From Companilactobacillus baiquanensis (GTDB lineage: Bacteria; Bacillota; Bacilli; Lactobacillales; Lactobacillaceae), in NCBI RefSeq assembly GCF_003946605.1, contig NZ_RHOQ01000001.1, positions 248,001-312,000 on the forward strand: a DNA stretch of 64,000 nt. The letters run 5' to 3'. The notes beneath the pieces were generated by a model that made no database searches, had not been told where the DNA came from, and saw nothing but the letters and a program-made list of their open reading frames with translations. Shown here one piece after another: positions 1 through 7,260 of the stretch; the first letter of the stretch is position 1; every line of letters begins with the position of its first letter. Position numbers and translations under genes: made by a program.

Positions 1-462
1 ATAATAGAAGTTCTTAATATGACTATTGATGAAGCATTAAATTTCTTTAATGACAGAAAGATAACAAAGCGATTGATTAGTCTTAAGAATGTTGGTCTTG
101 GTTATCTTACTTTAGGCCAGCCAACTAGCACTTTATCCGGCGGTGAGACCCAAAGAATAAAAATAGCAGCGGAACTAACGAAAAAAGGAAATGTTTATAT
201 ATTTGATGAGCCAAGTGTTGGGTTACACCCTAAAGATGTTCAGGTACTAAATAAATTGTTGCGGAAACTTGTTCAAAATAGAAACACTGTTATCACAATT
301 GAACACAATTTAGATATTATTGGTAATTCAGATTGGGTTATTGATCTTGGACCAAAAGGCGGTAAAAACGGGGGTCAACTAGTTTTCAGCGGAACACCAA
401 ATAACTTGTTGCAGTGTTCAACATCACTGACAGCGAAATATTTAAATTTAGCATCTAAATAA
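1..462 (+). CDS. UvrA-family ATP-binding protein, C-terminal part (partial)
   Basis: Only the last 153 codons are in the window; the frame is open from base 1, so the start lies upstream. It carries the C-terminal ABC half of a UvrA protein: the signature STLSGGETQRIKIAAEL, the Walker B VYIFDEPSVGLH, the switch histidine in ITIEHNLDII, and the family-typical DWVIDLGPKGG followed by GTP. UvrA recognises bulky DNA lesions in nucleotide excision repair. Shorter UvrA-like paralogues of unclear function (often called UvrA2 or drug-resistance type) share this end, and the unusual short tail after the GTP motif makes a paralogue as likely as uvrA itself. A sugar acetyltransferase follows after nine bases, so the two are probably cotranscribed. 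Confidence 0.85.
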   Translation: MIEVLNMTIDEALNFFNDRKITKRLISLKNVGLGYLTLGQPTSTLSGGETQRIKIAAELTKKGNVYIFDEPSVGLHPKDVQVLNKLLRKLVQNRNTVITIEHNLDIIGNSDWVIDLGPKGGKNGGQLVFSGTPNNLLQCSTSLTAKYLNLASK

Positions 463-471
463 GGAGAAATT

Positions 472-1122
472 ATGATTTCACAAGAAAAAATCAAACAATT
501 TAAAAAATTAATTAATTCAGGAGAGATTTATGACAGTGTCGATGAAGAATTCATCGAATATCAGCATTCATTAGTCCAGAGAATTAATGAATTGAATCAG
601 ACTTCGGATAATCCAGATGGGTTGAAAAAACGACAACAGATTTTAAAGGAAGTCGTTGGAACATATGGTGATAACTTATACGTGATTCCGCCAATTCATT
701 CCAATACCGGATTGGTCAATGTTCATTTTGGTAAAGATGTGTTGATTAACTTTAACTGTAATTTTGTTGATGACGGAGCAATTTATTTTGGCGATAATTG
801 TATGGTTGGCCCCAATGTAACTTTTGCGACAGCTATACATCCAGTTTCACCTAAGTTAAGAGAAAGTAAACTTCAATATAATAAACCAATTACAATTGAA
901 AAAAATGTTTGGATTGGTGCTAGCGCCACAATCCTACCTGGTGTAACTGTTGGTGAAGGTTCAATTATTGGAGCTGGAAGTGTTGTTACTAAAGACGTAG
1001 AATCTAATGTTGTTGTAGTTGGAAATCCTGCAAGAAAAATCCGTTCAATTGATGAAAATGATGATAAGTATTATGACAGTGGTAAAAAAATTCCTGAAGA
1101 TATTATTGAAAAATATTTATAG
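472..1122 (+). CDS. Maltose/galactoside-type sugar O-acetyltransferase
   Basis: A 216-residue protein of the hexapeptide-repeat (left-handed beta-helix) acetyltransferase family, which moves acetyl from acetyl-CoA to a sugar hydroxyl in the cytoplasm. The N-terminal 60 residues match the family's helical domain. The helix repeats run from about residue 75 to 185, with the catalytic histidine in TFATAIHPVSPKLR and the trimer-typical turn VWIGASATILPGVTVGEGSIIGAGSVVTKDV. The start is supported by aaggagaaatt directly upstream. It is slightly longer than the usual 185-200 residues because of an acidic/basic tail. The true sugar cannot be read from sequence. Confidence 0.88.
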   Translation: MISQEKIKQFKKLINSGEIYDSVDEEFIEYQHSLVQRINELNQTSDNPDGLKKRQQILKEVVGTYGDNLYVIPPIHSNTGLVNVHFGKDVLINFNCNFVDDGAIYFGDNCMVGPNVTFATAIHPVSPKLRESKLQYNKPITIEKNVWIGASATILPGVTVGEGSIIGAGSVVTKDVESNVVVVGNPARKIRSIDENDDKYYDSGKKIPEDIIEKYL

Positions 1123-1385
1123 GATAAGCTAGTATATCTAATTGAACTCTTTGATGTTCGTAAATCAGCGAATGGAATTATTTAATAATTTAAAGGTTAG
1201 AATGGTAAGTATAAAACTGACTCCGAGATGAAAGCTTGGCATGTTACGAAGCCTGAAGGTAAAGAAATATGGTAGAAAAAATTTCTAAACCATGATATAT
1301 AATTTTTTCTTTCTTTATGAGTAGTGAAATTAGAAAATAATGGTTTTGATAGTAAAATAAAAATTAAATTAAACTTGGCCACATA
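1123..1385. other. Gap with possible decayed coding fragments
   Basis: No intact gene. Two short open stretches read like protein but are closed by stops on both sides: one at about 1138-1185 gives LIELFDVRKSANGII, the other at 1201-1275 gives KYKTDSEMKAWHVTKPEGKEIW and then a stop. They lie in different frames, consistent with an old gene broken by indels and stops. I cannot name the ancestor. A leftward 61-codon frame across 1197-1382 has no convincing ribosome site and low-complexity sequence, so it is not called. Confidence 0.3.
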
Positions 1386-1440
1386 AAAAGTGCTCCATAA
1401 CTGTTAAATTTCTTGTTTAACAATTATGAAGCATTTTTTT
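1386..1440. terminator. Bidirectional terminator
   Basis: Arms 1391-1408 and 1416-1433 pair over about 18 bases with a seven-base loop. A run of T follows on the + strand and a T-rich tract on the other strand. It serves the acetyltransferase side and the leftward oxidoreductases that end at 1439. Confidence 0.85.
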
Positions 1441-2089
1441 AATATACAGGACGATCTAATCCTTGTGTATCAGGATCAGCCATACCAAGACTATCGTTAG
1501 CACCAAACTTTGGATCTTTAACAATGTGTAATACGACATCGGCAACACTTTGGCGTGAACCTGATACACCATCGTATTGTTGATTCTTAGTAGTGACTGA
1601 ATACTTTACTTCATCACGGTCATTCAACCAAGGAAGGCGAAGGGTGGTATATGTTAATCCAGATTCTTCAAGTAATTTGTCTGAATTGATAGCGGCTTGT
1701 AATCCACCAGAAACTTGTTGATGATTCCAGCGACCAAATTCGCCAGGGACTTCGTTATAGAGACCGAGAATGTTAGTGAATGCTACACGATCGACATTGT
1801 TATTTTTCATAGCATTAATAACATTGTGGGTCATTGCATTGTCACCATCATGGTCAACTACTGCAACGAAGACCATATCTTGTCCTACAACTGCATCATT
1901 AACTGACTTTGCATCTTCAAGGTCAGTTTCAATGACGTTTACTCGAGGATTACTTGCCAGATTTGATAGTCGATTGCTATTACGTAATCCTAATGTCAGT
2001 TCTACATCTTTAAATTCGTTCTCATTTAAAATTCTATTTTCAACGATACGGGCGATTTGTCCGTTTGCTGCTAAAATTAATAATTTCAT
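1439..2089 (-). CDS. NAD(P)-binding oxidoreductase (atypical SDR / NmrA-like)
   Basis: A 216-residue Rossmann-fold protein. The N-terminus MKLLILAANGQIARIVENRIL has a relaxed dinucleotide-binding motif (AANGQIA in place of GATGxxG), followed by strands ending in LRNSNRL and VIETDLEDAKSV. Proteins of this kind bind NAD(P)H and include quinone or aldehyde reductases and stress proteins; the substrate is unknown. The start has aaggt upstream. It is a paralogue of the gene just upstream (2105-2707): both share a fold, an NEVP/DEIP motif after GLY/GIY, a YTTLR/YTVIR strand and a DPKFGANDSLGM/DPKLGSRDSLGI tail. The two are 15 bp apart and clearly one transcription unit with the flavodoxin upstream. 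Confidence 0.82.
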   Translation of the reverse strand: MKLLILAANGQIARIVENRILNENEFKDVELTLGLRNSNRLSNLASNPRVNVIETDLEDAKSVNDAVVGQDMVFVAVVDHDGDNAMTHNVINAMKNNNVDRVAFTNILGLYNEVPGEFGRWNHQQVSGGLQAAINSDKLLEESGLTYTTLRLPWLNDRDEVKYSVTTKNQQYDGVSGSRQSVADVVLHIVKDPKFGANDSLGMADPDTQGLDRPVY

Positions 2090-2104
2090 TTTATTACCTT
2101 CTTC

Positions 2105-2707
2105 TTATTTTCTGTTGATTCCTAAACTGTCACGTGAACCTAGTTTGGGGTCGTGGGATAGTCTAACCACTAAATCGGCGATATTCTTGATTGAAACATT
2201 ATGGCCGCCGAACGGTTCACCTTTGTGTGTGACTTCGTAATTTGTATCATTACTATTATCAAACCAGCCGGGACGAATAACTGTGTAGTTTAAGTCTGAT
2301 GATTCAATGATATCAGCGGCATTACGATAAGTTTGTAACATTGGATTAGATGATAAATTACCACCAGCACCAATGGAAGCGGGGATTTCATCATAAATAC
2401 CCATTGAAGTAATGAATAGGAGACGTTTAACATCTGACTTGTCCATTGCCTTAACGATACTTTCAGCCATTTTTGCCAAGTTGCCACTTAAAGCAGCGAA
2501 TACTACATCTTGACCTTTAAGTGCCTCTGCTAAAATAGATTGATCTGTGACATCACCTTGAATAATTTTTTCGCGGTTATCATTGACGTTCAAACCTCTA
2601 GGATGACGTGCCATTAATGTTAAGTTGTCATCCGTATTGTCTAAAAAGTAGTTGCGTGTTGTTTGTCCAACGGAACCTGTAGCTCCGATTATTAATACAT
2701 TTGTCAT
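2105..2707 (-). CDS. NAD(P)-binding oxidoreductase (atypical SDR), paralogue
   Basis: A 200-residue protein with a canonical glycine motif, MTNVLIIGATGSVGQTT, at its N-terminus and a Rossmann fold of the NmrA/atypical-SDR type (VIQGDVTD-like strand, VVFAALSGN, LLFITSMGIYDEIP). The chosen start is the methionine before TNVLIIGATG because agagga sits just upstream; a longer reading adds 13 residues without a good ribosome site. It probably reduces small electrophiles or quinones using NAD(P)H, which fits its flavodoxin and TetR neighbours, but the substrate is not known. It lies 100 bp downstream of the flavodoxin gene. Confidence 0.83.
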   Translation of the reverse strand: MTNVLIIGATGSVGQTTRNYFLDNTDDNLTLMARHPRGLNVNDNREKIIQGDVTDQSILAEALKGQDVVFAALSGNLAKMAESIVKAMDKSDVKRLLFITSMGIYDEIPASIGAGGNLSSNPMLQTYRNAADIIESSDLNYTVIRPGWFDNSNDTNYEVTHKGEPFGGHNVSIKNIADLVVRLSHDPKLGSRDSLGINRK

Positions 2708-2807
2708 TATTATTTTCCTCTTTTGTTTAATTGATGTGGTCATCATAAACCTTGAAGTTTACTTCAATGCAACAGTTTTTTGTAAAAAAAGTGACTAAAA
2801 GTCATAA

Positions 2808-3380
2808 TTATTTAATTTCTTCTAGCCAGTTAATAAAATTAACTTGGTCTTTTCTAGCATGGATATCTTGAACGGAATAATTGTTTAGAATCTTTGTAGA
2901 ATTCGGAGTTAATTCTGAAATAACTCTTTGTGTTTCTCCTGAACCATATCCCGCATTAGTGGAGAATGAGGCAACTTTTTTATTTGCAAGTAATTCTCCG
3001 TACTCTTCAAGAAATTCTCTCATGGGATTGGCAATTGTCATTGCCCAGATAGGGTGCCCAAGTAATATTGTGTCGTATTTGTTTAAATTAGGGATTTTAC
3101 TTTGAAGTTCTGGCCAAACCTGTGATTCTCTCTCATCGGTTGATCGATTAACGGTTTGAGTATAGTTAGATGGGTAAGAATTTTTGACACTCAATTCAAA
3201 AATATCAGCGTTCAAAAACCCTTGTGCTATTTTGGCTTGTTTCTCAGTATTGCCACTTCTGGAAAAATAAATTATTAATGTTTTGGTAGCATTATTTAAT
3301 AATTTGGTTAGTTTTTCATTAGCATTAGTATCCATTCCATCAGAAACAGCACCACGACCAGTTGTTAGTATTTTATTCAT
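2808..3380 (-). CDS. Flavodoxin family protein
   Basis: A 190-residue FMN-binding protein. The phosphate-binding loop reads IIYFSRSGNTEKQAKIAQ (about residues 36-53), with the later flavin-contact segments LLGHPIWAMTIANPMREFL and ASFSTNAGYGSGETQRV. These fit the flavodoxin_4 type, which carry electrons or reduce quinones in the cytoplasm. The N-terminal 30 residues (TTGRGAVSDGMDTNANEKL) are an extension before the fold. The start ATG has aaggtg upstream. An inverted repeat in the leader (3401-3415) and the TetR gene directly upstream suggest TetR control of this gene and the two oxidoreductases after it. Confidence 0.82.
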   Translation of the reverse strand: MNKILTTGRGAVSDGMDTNANEKLTKLLNNATKTLIIYFSRSGNTEKQAKIAQGFLNADIFELSVKNSYPSNYTQTVNRSTDERESQVWPELQSKIPNLNKYDTILLGHPIWAMTIANPMREFLEEYGELLANKKVASFSTNAGYGSGETQRVISELTPNSTKILNNYSVQDIHARKDQVNFINWLEEIK

Positions 3381-3400
3381 CTAAATACACCTTCTATAAT

Positions 3401-3415
3401 ATGACTGGTGGTCAT
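3401..3415. promoter_or_regulatory. Probable TetR-family operator
   Basis: Inverted repeat ATGAC-tggtg-GTCAT, with perfect 5-bp arms, 20 bp upstream of the flavodoxin start and downstream of the TetR gene. TGAC-n-GTCA layouts are typical of QacR/YxaF-like TetR operators. Binding is inferred from place and symmetry. Confidence 0.5.
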
Positions 3416-3439
3416 TTTATTTTTAAAATTAAAACCTTA

Positions 3440-4024
3440 CTATATAAAATAAGGTTCCAGCAAACTATTTAATTGTATGTCACAAAATTTATTCATAGAT
3501 GTGACGGGATCGATAGTAGTGGGGGAGATACACCAACTGAATATTATTCCATAAACTTCAGTAATTAATAAAAGTGAAATATCATCAATAGGAATAGATG
3601 GTTTTAATTTTTGATTAGTGATCAGGCCTTTAAATAGTTTTTGTAATAATTTGTTATCATATTGCCACTTATCCTGATTTGATGATGAAGCTACAAACCT
3701 GACCCATTGGCGTGCCATATTTACTTTTGAGTTTACAACTATTTGTAAAAAATTAGTTAGATACAGGCGAATACTATTTTCGGCTGGTTCTTTTGCAAGA
3801 TCGTCTATTTGATCAGATAAATCATCCATGTGACGTTTATTCAGTTCAAAAATAATATCTTCTTTTTTTTCAAAGTAGTTATAAAAGGTACCTTTGGCCA
3901 CGCCACTTGTTTTCGCTATATCAGCTACAGACATTTTTTCGTAACCATTCTTTTGTAAGATATTTTCTGCAGTATTTATTAATTTTTCTCTTGTTGCTGC
4001 AGTAGCAATTTCTCTTTTTGTCAT
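3440..4024 (-). CDS. TetR/AcrR family transcriptional regulator
   Basis: A 194-residue regulator. The N-terminal DNA-binding domain spans about residues 5-55, with the helix-turn-helix MSVADIAKTSGVAKGTFYNYFEKKEDII, a textbook TetR motif. The C-terminal helical domain would bind a ligand that is not known. The ATG preceding TKREIAT is preferred; in-frame GTG/ATG codons just upstream would add four residues. It is transcribed leftward toward the flavodoxin and the two NAD(P)-binding proteins, and the palindrome at 3401-3415 lies between them. It therefore likely represses a small redox/detoxification operon. Confidence 0.88.
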   Translation of the reverse strand: MTKREIATAATREKLINTAENILQKNGYEKMSVADIAKTSGVAKGTFYNYFEKKEDIIFELNKRHMDDLSDQIDDLAKEPAENSIRLYLTNFLQIVVNSKVNMARQWVRFVASSSNQDKWQYDNKLLQKLFKGLITNQKLKPSIPIDDISLLLITEVYGIIFSWCISPTTIDPVTSMNKFCDIQLNSLLEPYFI

Positions 4025-4067
4025 TATCATCACCACGTAAGCTAATATAAATCATTAATATGAGTAA

Positions 4068-4178
4068 GTCCAATACACTGGTCCTGCGATTTCGTATAAT
4101 ATGTCGATGGTTTGGATCACAGTTTTGTCAGTTATTGCCATGGTATTCGCTATTGAAATTGTGAAGGCTGATAAGTAA
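4068..4178 (+). pseudogene. Possible remnant: C-terminal end of a membrane protein
   Basis: A 36-codon open stretch ending in TAA reads GPAISYN then MSMVWITVLSVIAMVFAIE and a charged IVKADK tail. That is one clean transmembrane helix with the positively charged end typical of a transporter C-terminus. No start with a ribosome site is present; a stop lies just before it. It could be the last piece of a deleted transporter or a 25-residue membrane peptide starting at 4101. Its function is unknown. Confidence 0.25.
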
Positions 4179-4185
4179 ATATTTT

Positions 4186-4866
4186 TTAAACAATCTTTGT
4201 TAACTGATTTAAATTAGTAATTGTATATGTTGATTTAATTTCTGAATCATTCCCTGCATTTTTGGTATCATACCAAACACTATCGATGTGTGAGCGATTG
4301 GCTCCATCAATGTCAGCACTTAGAGAATCACCAACGACTAGCATATTGGATAGCGTTGCACCATTAATATCCGATTGAACAGAATCAAAAAATTGAGTGT
4401 CCGGTTTTTTGAAACCAATATCTTCCGCTAAAAATATTTCATTAAAATACTTTGAAATATCAGCACCAGCTAATTGAGTTAACTGTTTTTGTTTAGATCC
4501 ATTGGAAACTACGAAAAGATTGTGATTTTGATTAACAGCTTCTAGCATACTAATTACGTTGGGCATCAATGAGTGTTCAGCGGCAAATAAAGCCTGAAAT
4601 TCTTTTTCAAATTTTGCACTATCAACTTCGATGTTATATTTACCAAAGAAAGTTTTAAAACGTGAGTCCAAAAGTTCTTTTCGACTAATTGATCCATTCT
4701 CAAACTTACCCCAAAGTAAATCATTAACTTTAAACCACCAATTCATTTTTTCTGAATCAAAAGAAAACGACTTCGCAATTCTCATTTTATGTAACGCTAA
4801 AGTAGCATTCTTTTGAGTATCGAAAATTGTATTGTCTAAATCAAAAAGTATATTTGTATAATTCAT
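4186..4866 (-). CDS. HAD phosphatase, YjjG-type noncanonical pyrimidine nucleotidase
   Basis: A 226-residue HAD-superfamily hydrolase. Motif I is ILFDLDNTIFDT (residues 6-17), motif II is VVSNGSKQKQ, and motifs III/IV are FKKPDTQFFDSV and MLVVGDSLSADIDGANR. The helical cap between motifs I and II and the overall length fit the YjjG/YfnB group, which removes phosphate from nucleoside monophosphates, preferring damaged or noncanonical pyrimidines. Substrate choice is inferred from the family. The start ATG has gaggg upstream. It appears to be a single-gene unit, divergent from the dihydrouridine synthase. Confidence 0.85.
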   Translation of the reverse strand: MNYTNILFDLDNTIFDTQKNATLALHKMRIAKSFSFDSEKMNWWFKVNDLLWGKFENGSISRKELLDSRFKTFFGKYNIEVDSAKFEKEFQALFAAEHSLMPNVISMLEAVNQNHNLFVVSNGSKQKQLTQLAGADISKYFNEIFLAEDIGFKKPDTQFFDSVQSDINGATLSNMLVVGDSLSADIDGANRSHIDSVWYDTKNAGNDSEIKSTYTITNLNQLTKIV

Positions 4867-5036
4867 TTCTATCCCTCAAAGTCTGAAAAATTTTTTTAAA
4901 AATTATATATAGTATTATATGGTAAATGGTTGTAGAAGACTATGTTAATTGAAGTGACACATTATTAGATTCTCAAACCATAAACTAGTAATATATTAGT
5001 GATATGAAACTTTCACAATTAAAGAGGTAAACTAGT

Positions 5037-6038
5037 TTGACAGAATCAACATTTTGGCAAGAAATTTCAACTAAAGCTAAGTCAGAAGATCGTCCATTTT
5101 TCACGATGGCACCGATGGAAGCTGTTAGTAATACGGTCTTCCGTCAGGTAATCACTAAAGCATGTCCACCGGATAAATTTTTTAGTGAGTTTGTTTATGC
5201 TAAGGCGATAACTGATCCCAATACTAAATTTCCTATTCATGGACGACTTTACATTGATCAAAATGAGAAGTCATTACCTGTTGTTCAATTATGGGGAAAT
5301 GAAGCTTCAGACTTTGAAATTGCAGCCGTTACTTTGGCAGAACGTGGTTTTCAAGCAATAGATATCAACATGGGATGTCCAGATGGAACCGTTATCAAAA
5401 ATCATGGTGGCAGTGACTTAATTAGGAATCATCAGTGGGCCCAAAATGTAATCGCAGCCGCAAAAACTTCAGGACTAGCTGTCAGTGCTAAAACACGTCT
5501 TGGTTATAGCAAAGTTGAGGAGTTTAAAGACTGGATTCCATTCTTGTTGCATCAAAATATTGATGTTTTGACGATCCACTTGCGTACAAAGATGGAAATG
5601 AGTAAAGTTCCCGCACATTTAGAGGTCATTGATGAGATCATTAAAATGCGTGATGAAATAGCTCCGCAAACTTTGATTCAAATTAATGGTGATATTCCTG
5701 ATTATCAAGCAGGGATTAAATTGTATCAAGAACATTCCGGTCTAGACGGTATTATGATCGGACGTGGGGTATTCGCAAATCCTTTTGCATTTGAAAAAAA
5801 ACCTAAAGAACATCCTTTAGATGAATTATTGGATCTGTTACAAATGCAGTTAAATCTATTTGACGATTTTTCACAGCATTATGATTATCCACGTTTCCCA
5901 TCCCTCAAACGTTTCTTCAAAATCTATGCTCGACCAGAATTAGGTGCAACTGACTTAAGAAATGCAATGATGGATACAAAATCGACTGATGACGTCAGAA
6001 AAATTTTAGCCGAAAAAGATAAATATTTGAATGATTAA
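5037..6038 (+). CDS. tRNA-dihydrouridine synthase family protein
   Basis: A 333-residue TIM-barrel flavoprotein. FFTMAPMEAVSNTVFR near the N-terminus is the FMN-binding start of Dus enzymes, AIDINMGCPDGTV holds the catalytic cysteine, VSAKTRLGY contacts flavin and substrate, LTIHLRTK carries the conserved histidine, and LDGIMIGRGVFANPFAF is the C-terminal phosphate-binding loop. It reduces uridine in tRNA to dihydrouridine using NADPH. The family normally has a Gly-rich segment after the catalytic Cys; here it is IKNHGGSDLI, a divergent version seen in a second Dus-like group. Translation starts at TTG, placed by aaagaggta nine bases upstream. Confidence 0.85.
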   Translation: MTESTFWQEISTKAKSEDRPFFTMAPMEAVSNTVFRQVITKACPPDKFFSEFVYAKAITDPNTKFPIHGRLYIDQNEKSLPVVQLWGNEASDFEIAAVTLAERGFQAIDINMGCPDGTVIKNHGGSDLIRNHQWAQNVIAAAKTSGLAVSAKTRLGYSKVEEFKDWIPFLLHQNIDVLTIHLRTKMEMSKVPAHLEVIDEIIKMRDEIAPQTLIQINGDIPDYQAGIKLYQEHSGLDGIMIGRGVFANPFAFEKKPKEHPLDELLDLLQMQLNLFDDFSQHYDYPRFPSLKRFFKIYARPELGATDLRNAMMDTKSTDDVRKILAEKDKYLND

Positions 6039-6068
6039 AAGACAGGCAAATTTTGCCGGTCTTTTTTA
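6037..6068 (+). terminator. Terminator after the Dus gene
   Basis: Hairpin AGACaGGCAA / TTGCCgGTCT with one mismatch, followed by seven T. Confidence 0.8.
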
Positions 6069-6150
6069 AAAACAATTCTTATTTATACATTGTTTACCAA
6101 AAACTATATTAAAATAGTAATAAGAGCAATTGTACAAGTGGGGTTCAATA

Positions 6151-7131
6151 ATGATTACAATTAGAGATATAGCCAAAAGAGCTGGAGTTTCAGCATCTAC
6201 AGCATCAAGAGCTTTAAATAATAATTCACGTATCAGTGAAGCGACGATAAAAAAAGTTAAAAAAATCGCTGATGAAATGGGGTACTTGCCAGATTATAAT
6301 GCTAAAAATTTAACTAACGGTGAAGCAAATGCAGTCGGTGTTGTATTTCCAGTCGGTAGTGAAACAGCAAGTAATCCATTCTTTATCAACATTCTTTCAG
6401 GTATCAATTCAGAATTAGTTAAAAGACAATATTCATTATCAGTAGCAATTGCTAATACTGATGAGGCGTTGTTAGAAAATGTTCGTTCCATGGTAGTGCA
6501 GGGAAAAATCAAGCGCTTTATTTTGCTTTATTCAAAATTTAACGATGCCATCAGTGAATTCTTGAGAGAGAATAAATTACGTTTTGTTGTTATCGGGCAG
6601 CCAACTTCAAGTAATGACTTTTACGTTGATAATAACAATGTAGAAGCAGGTATTACTGCTACTGATTTCTTGTTAAAAAAATTGCATGTTAAATTTCCAA
6701 TATTTGTTGAATCAAGTAACGATTGGACTTACGAACAACAAAGATATCAGGGATTTAAGAAGATCAGTAACGAAAGTTTAGTTGATTTTGATAATGTGCA
6801 GGTTTCTTCAGATAATGTTGAGGAAATAGAAAAGTTTATTTTTGAACATCCCCAAATTGATGGAATTGTTGCTACTGATGATTTTAGAGGATTGAGATTT
6901 TTGAATTATTTTAAGAAAATTTATCCTAAAAAGAGTCTTTCGATCGTAGGATTCAATAAGTCATTTCCGGCATCTTTGGTTCAAGATAATTTTCATTCAA
7001 TAGATGTTTTTCCGGATCAAATGGGAATTAAAACAGTCATTTTGCTATTTAGTGATCGAGAAAATCAAGAAATAAATATAAAAAAGCATTTAATTGTTTC
7101 ACATAAAATTAGTGATGAGATAGGGTTTTAG
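6151..7131 (+). CDS. LacI-family regulator of the maltose operon
   Basis: A 326-residue LacI/GalR regulator. The helix-turn-helix IRDIAKRAGVSASTASRALNN lies at residues 3-23, followed by the hinge and a periplasmic-binding-protein-like sugar domain (VGVVFPVGSE, FINILSGINSEL, DGIVATDDFRGL). An upstream in-frame start adding seven residues is less likely because gtggggttc sits correctly for the ATG at 6151. It is directly upstream of the maltose transporter and phosphorylase genes, so it is probably the local maltose repressor (MalR-like). The palindrome TGTGCAAACGGTTGCACA in the next promoter is a fitting LacI-type target. Confidence 0.87.
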   Translation: MITIRDIAKRAGVSASTASRALNNNSRISEATIKKVKKIADEMGYLPDYNAKNLTNGEANAVGVVFPVGSETASNPFFINILSGINSELVKRQYSLSVAIANTDEALLENVRSMVVQGKIKRFILLYSKFNDAISEFLRENKLRFVVIGQPTSSNDFYVDNNNVEAGITATDFLLKKLHVKFPIFVESSNDWTYEQQRYQGFKKISNESLVDFDNVQVSSDNVEEIEKFIFEHPQIDGIVATDDFRGLRFLNYFKKIYPKKSLSIVGFNKSFPASLVQDNFHSIDVFPDQMGIKTVILLFSDRENQEINIKKHLIVSHKISDEIGF

Positions 7132-7175
7132 AAGAGAAATTATCATTTTGGGTATTTTCTTTTTTTATTTTTATT

Positions 7176-7193
7176 TGTGCAAACGGTTGCACA
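7176..7193. promoter_or_regulatory. LacI-type operator overlapping the maltose promoter
   Basis: TGTGCAAACGGTTGCACA: 7-bp arms around a central ACGG. Its right arm contains the -35 box of the maltose promoter, so a bound regulator would block transcription. The core TGCAAACGGTT recurs at 14516-14526. Confidence 0.75.
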
Positions 7194-7215
7194 AAAAATG
7201 AAAGCGTTTTATAAT
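7187..7215 (+). promoter_or_regulatory. Maltose operon promoter
   Basis: TTGCAC (-35, 7187-7192), 17 bp, TATAAT (-10, 7210-7215). Between the boxes lies TGAAAGCGTTTTAT (7199-7212), a cre-like sequence matching most of the CcpA consensus, which suggests glucose repression as well as maltose induction. Confidence 0.75.
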
Positions 7216-7260
7216 GAAAAAGTAATCAAAAATGATTAGTCAGAAAGAGGGATATTAAAT

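Noticed and set aside
1197..1382. Minus-strand frame of 61 codons in the first gap
   Set aside because: Low-complexity Phe/Lys-rich sequence, no ribosome site, and it overlaps the better protein-like + strand fragments.
1770..2240. Long + strand open frame of 156 codons
   Set aside because: It lies opposite the two oxidoreductase genes, has no ribosome site and crosses their junction; a mirror of real coding sequence.
4867..5036. Possible small gene or site between the HAD gene and the Dus gene
   Set aside because: AT-rich 170-bp divergent promoter region without open frame, symmetry or known element.
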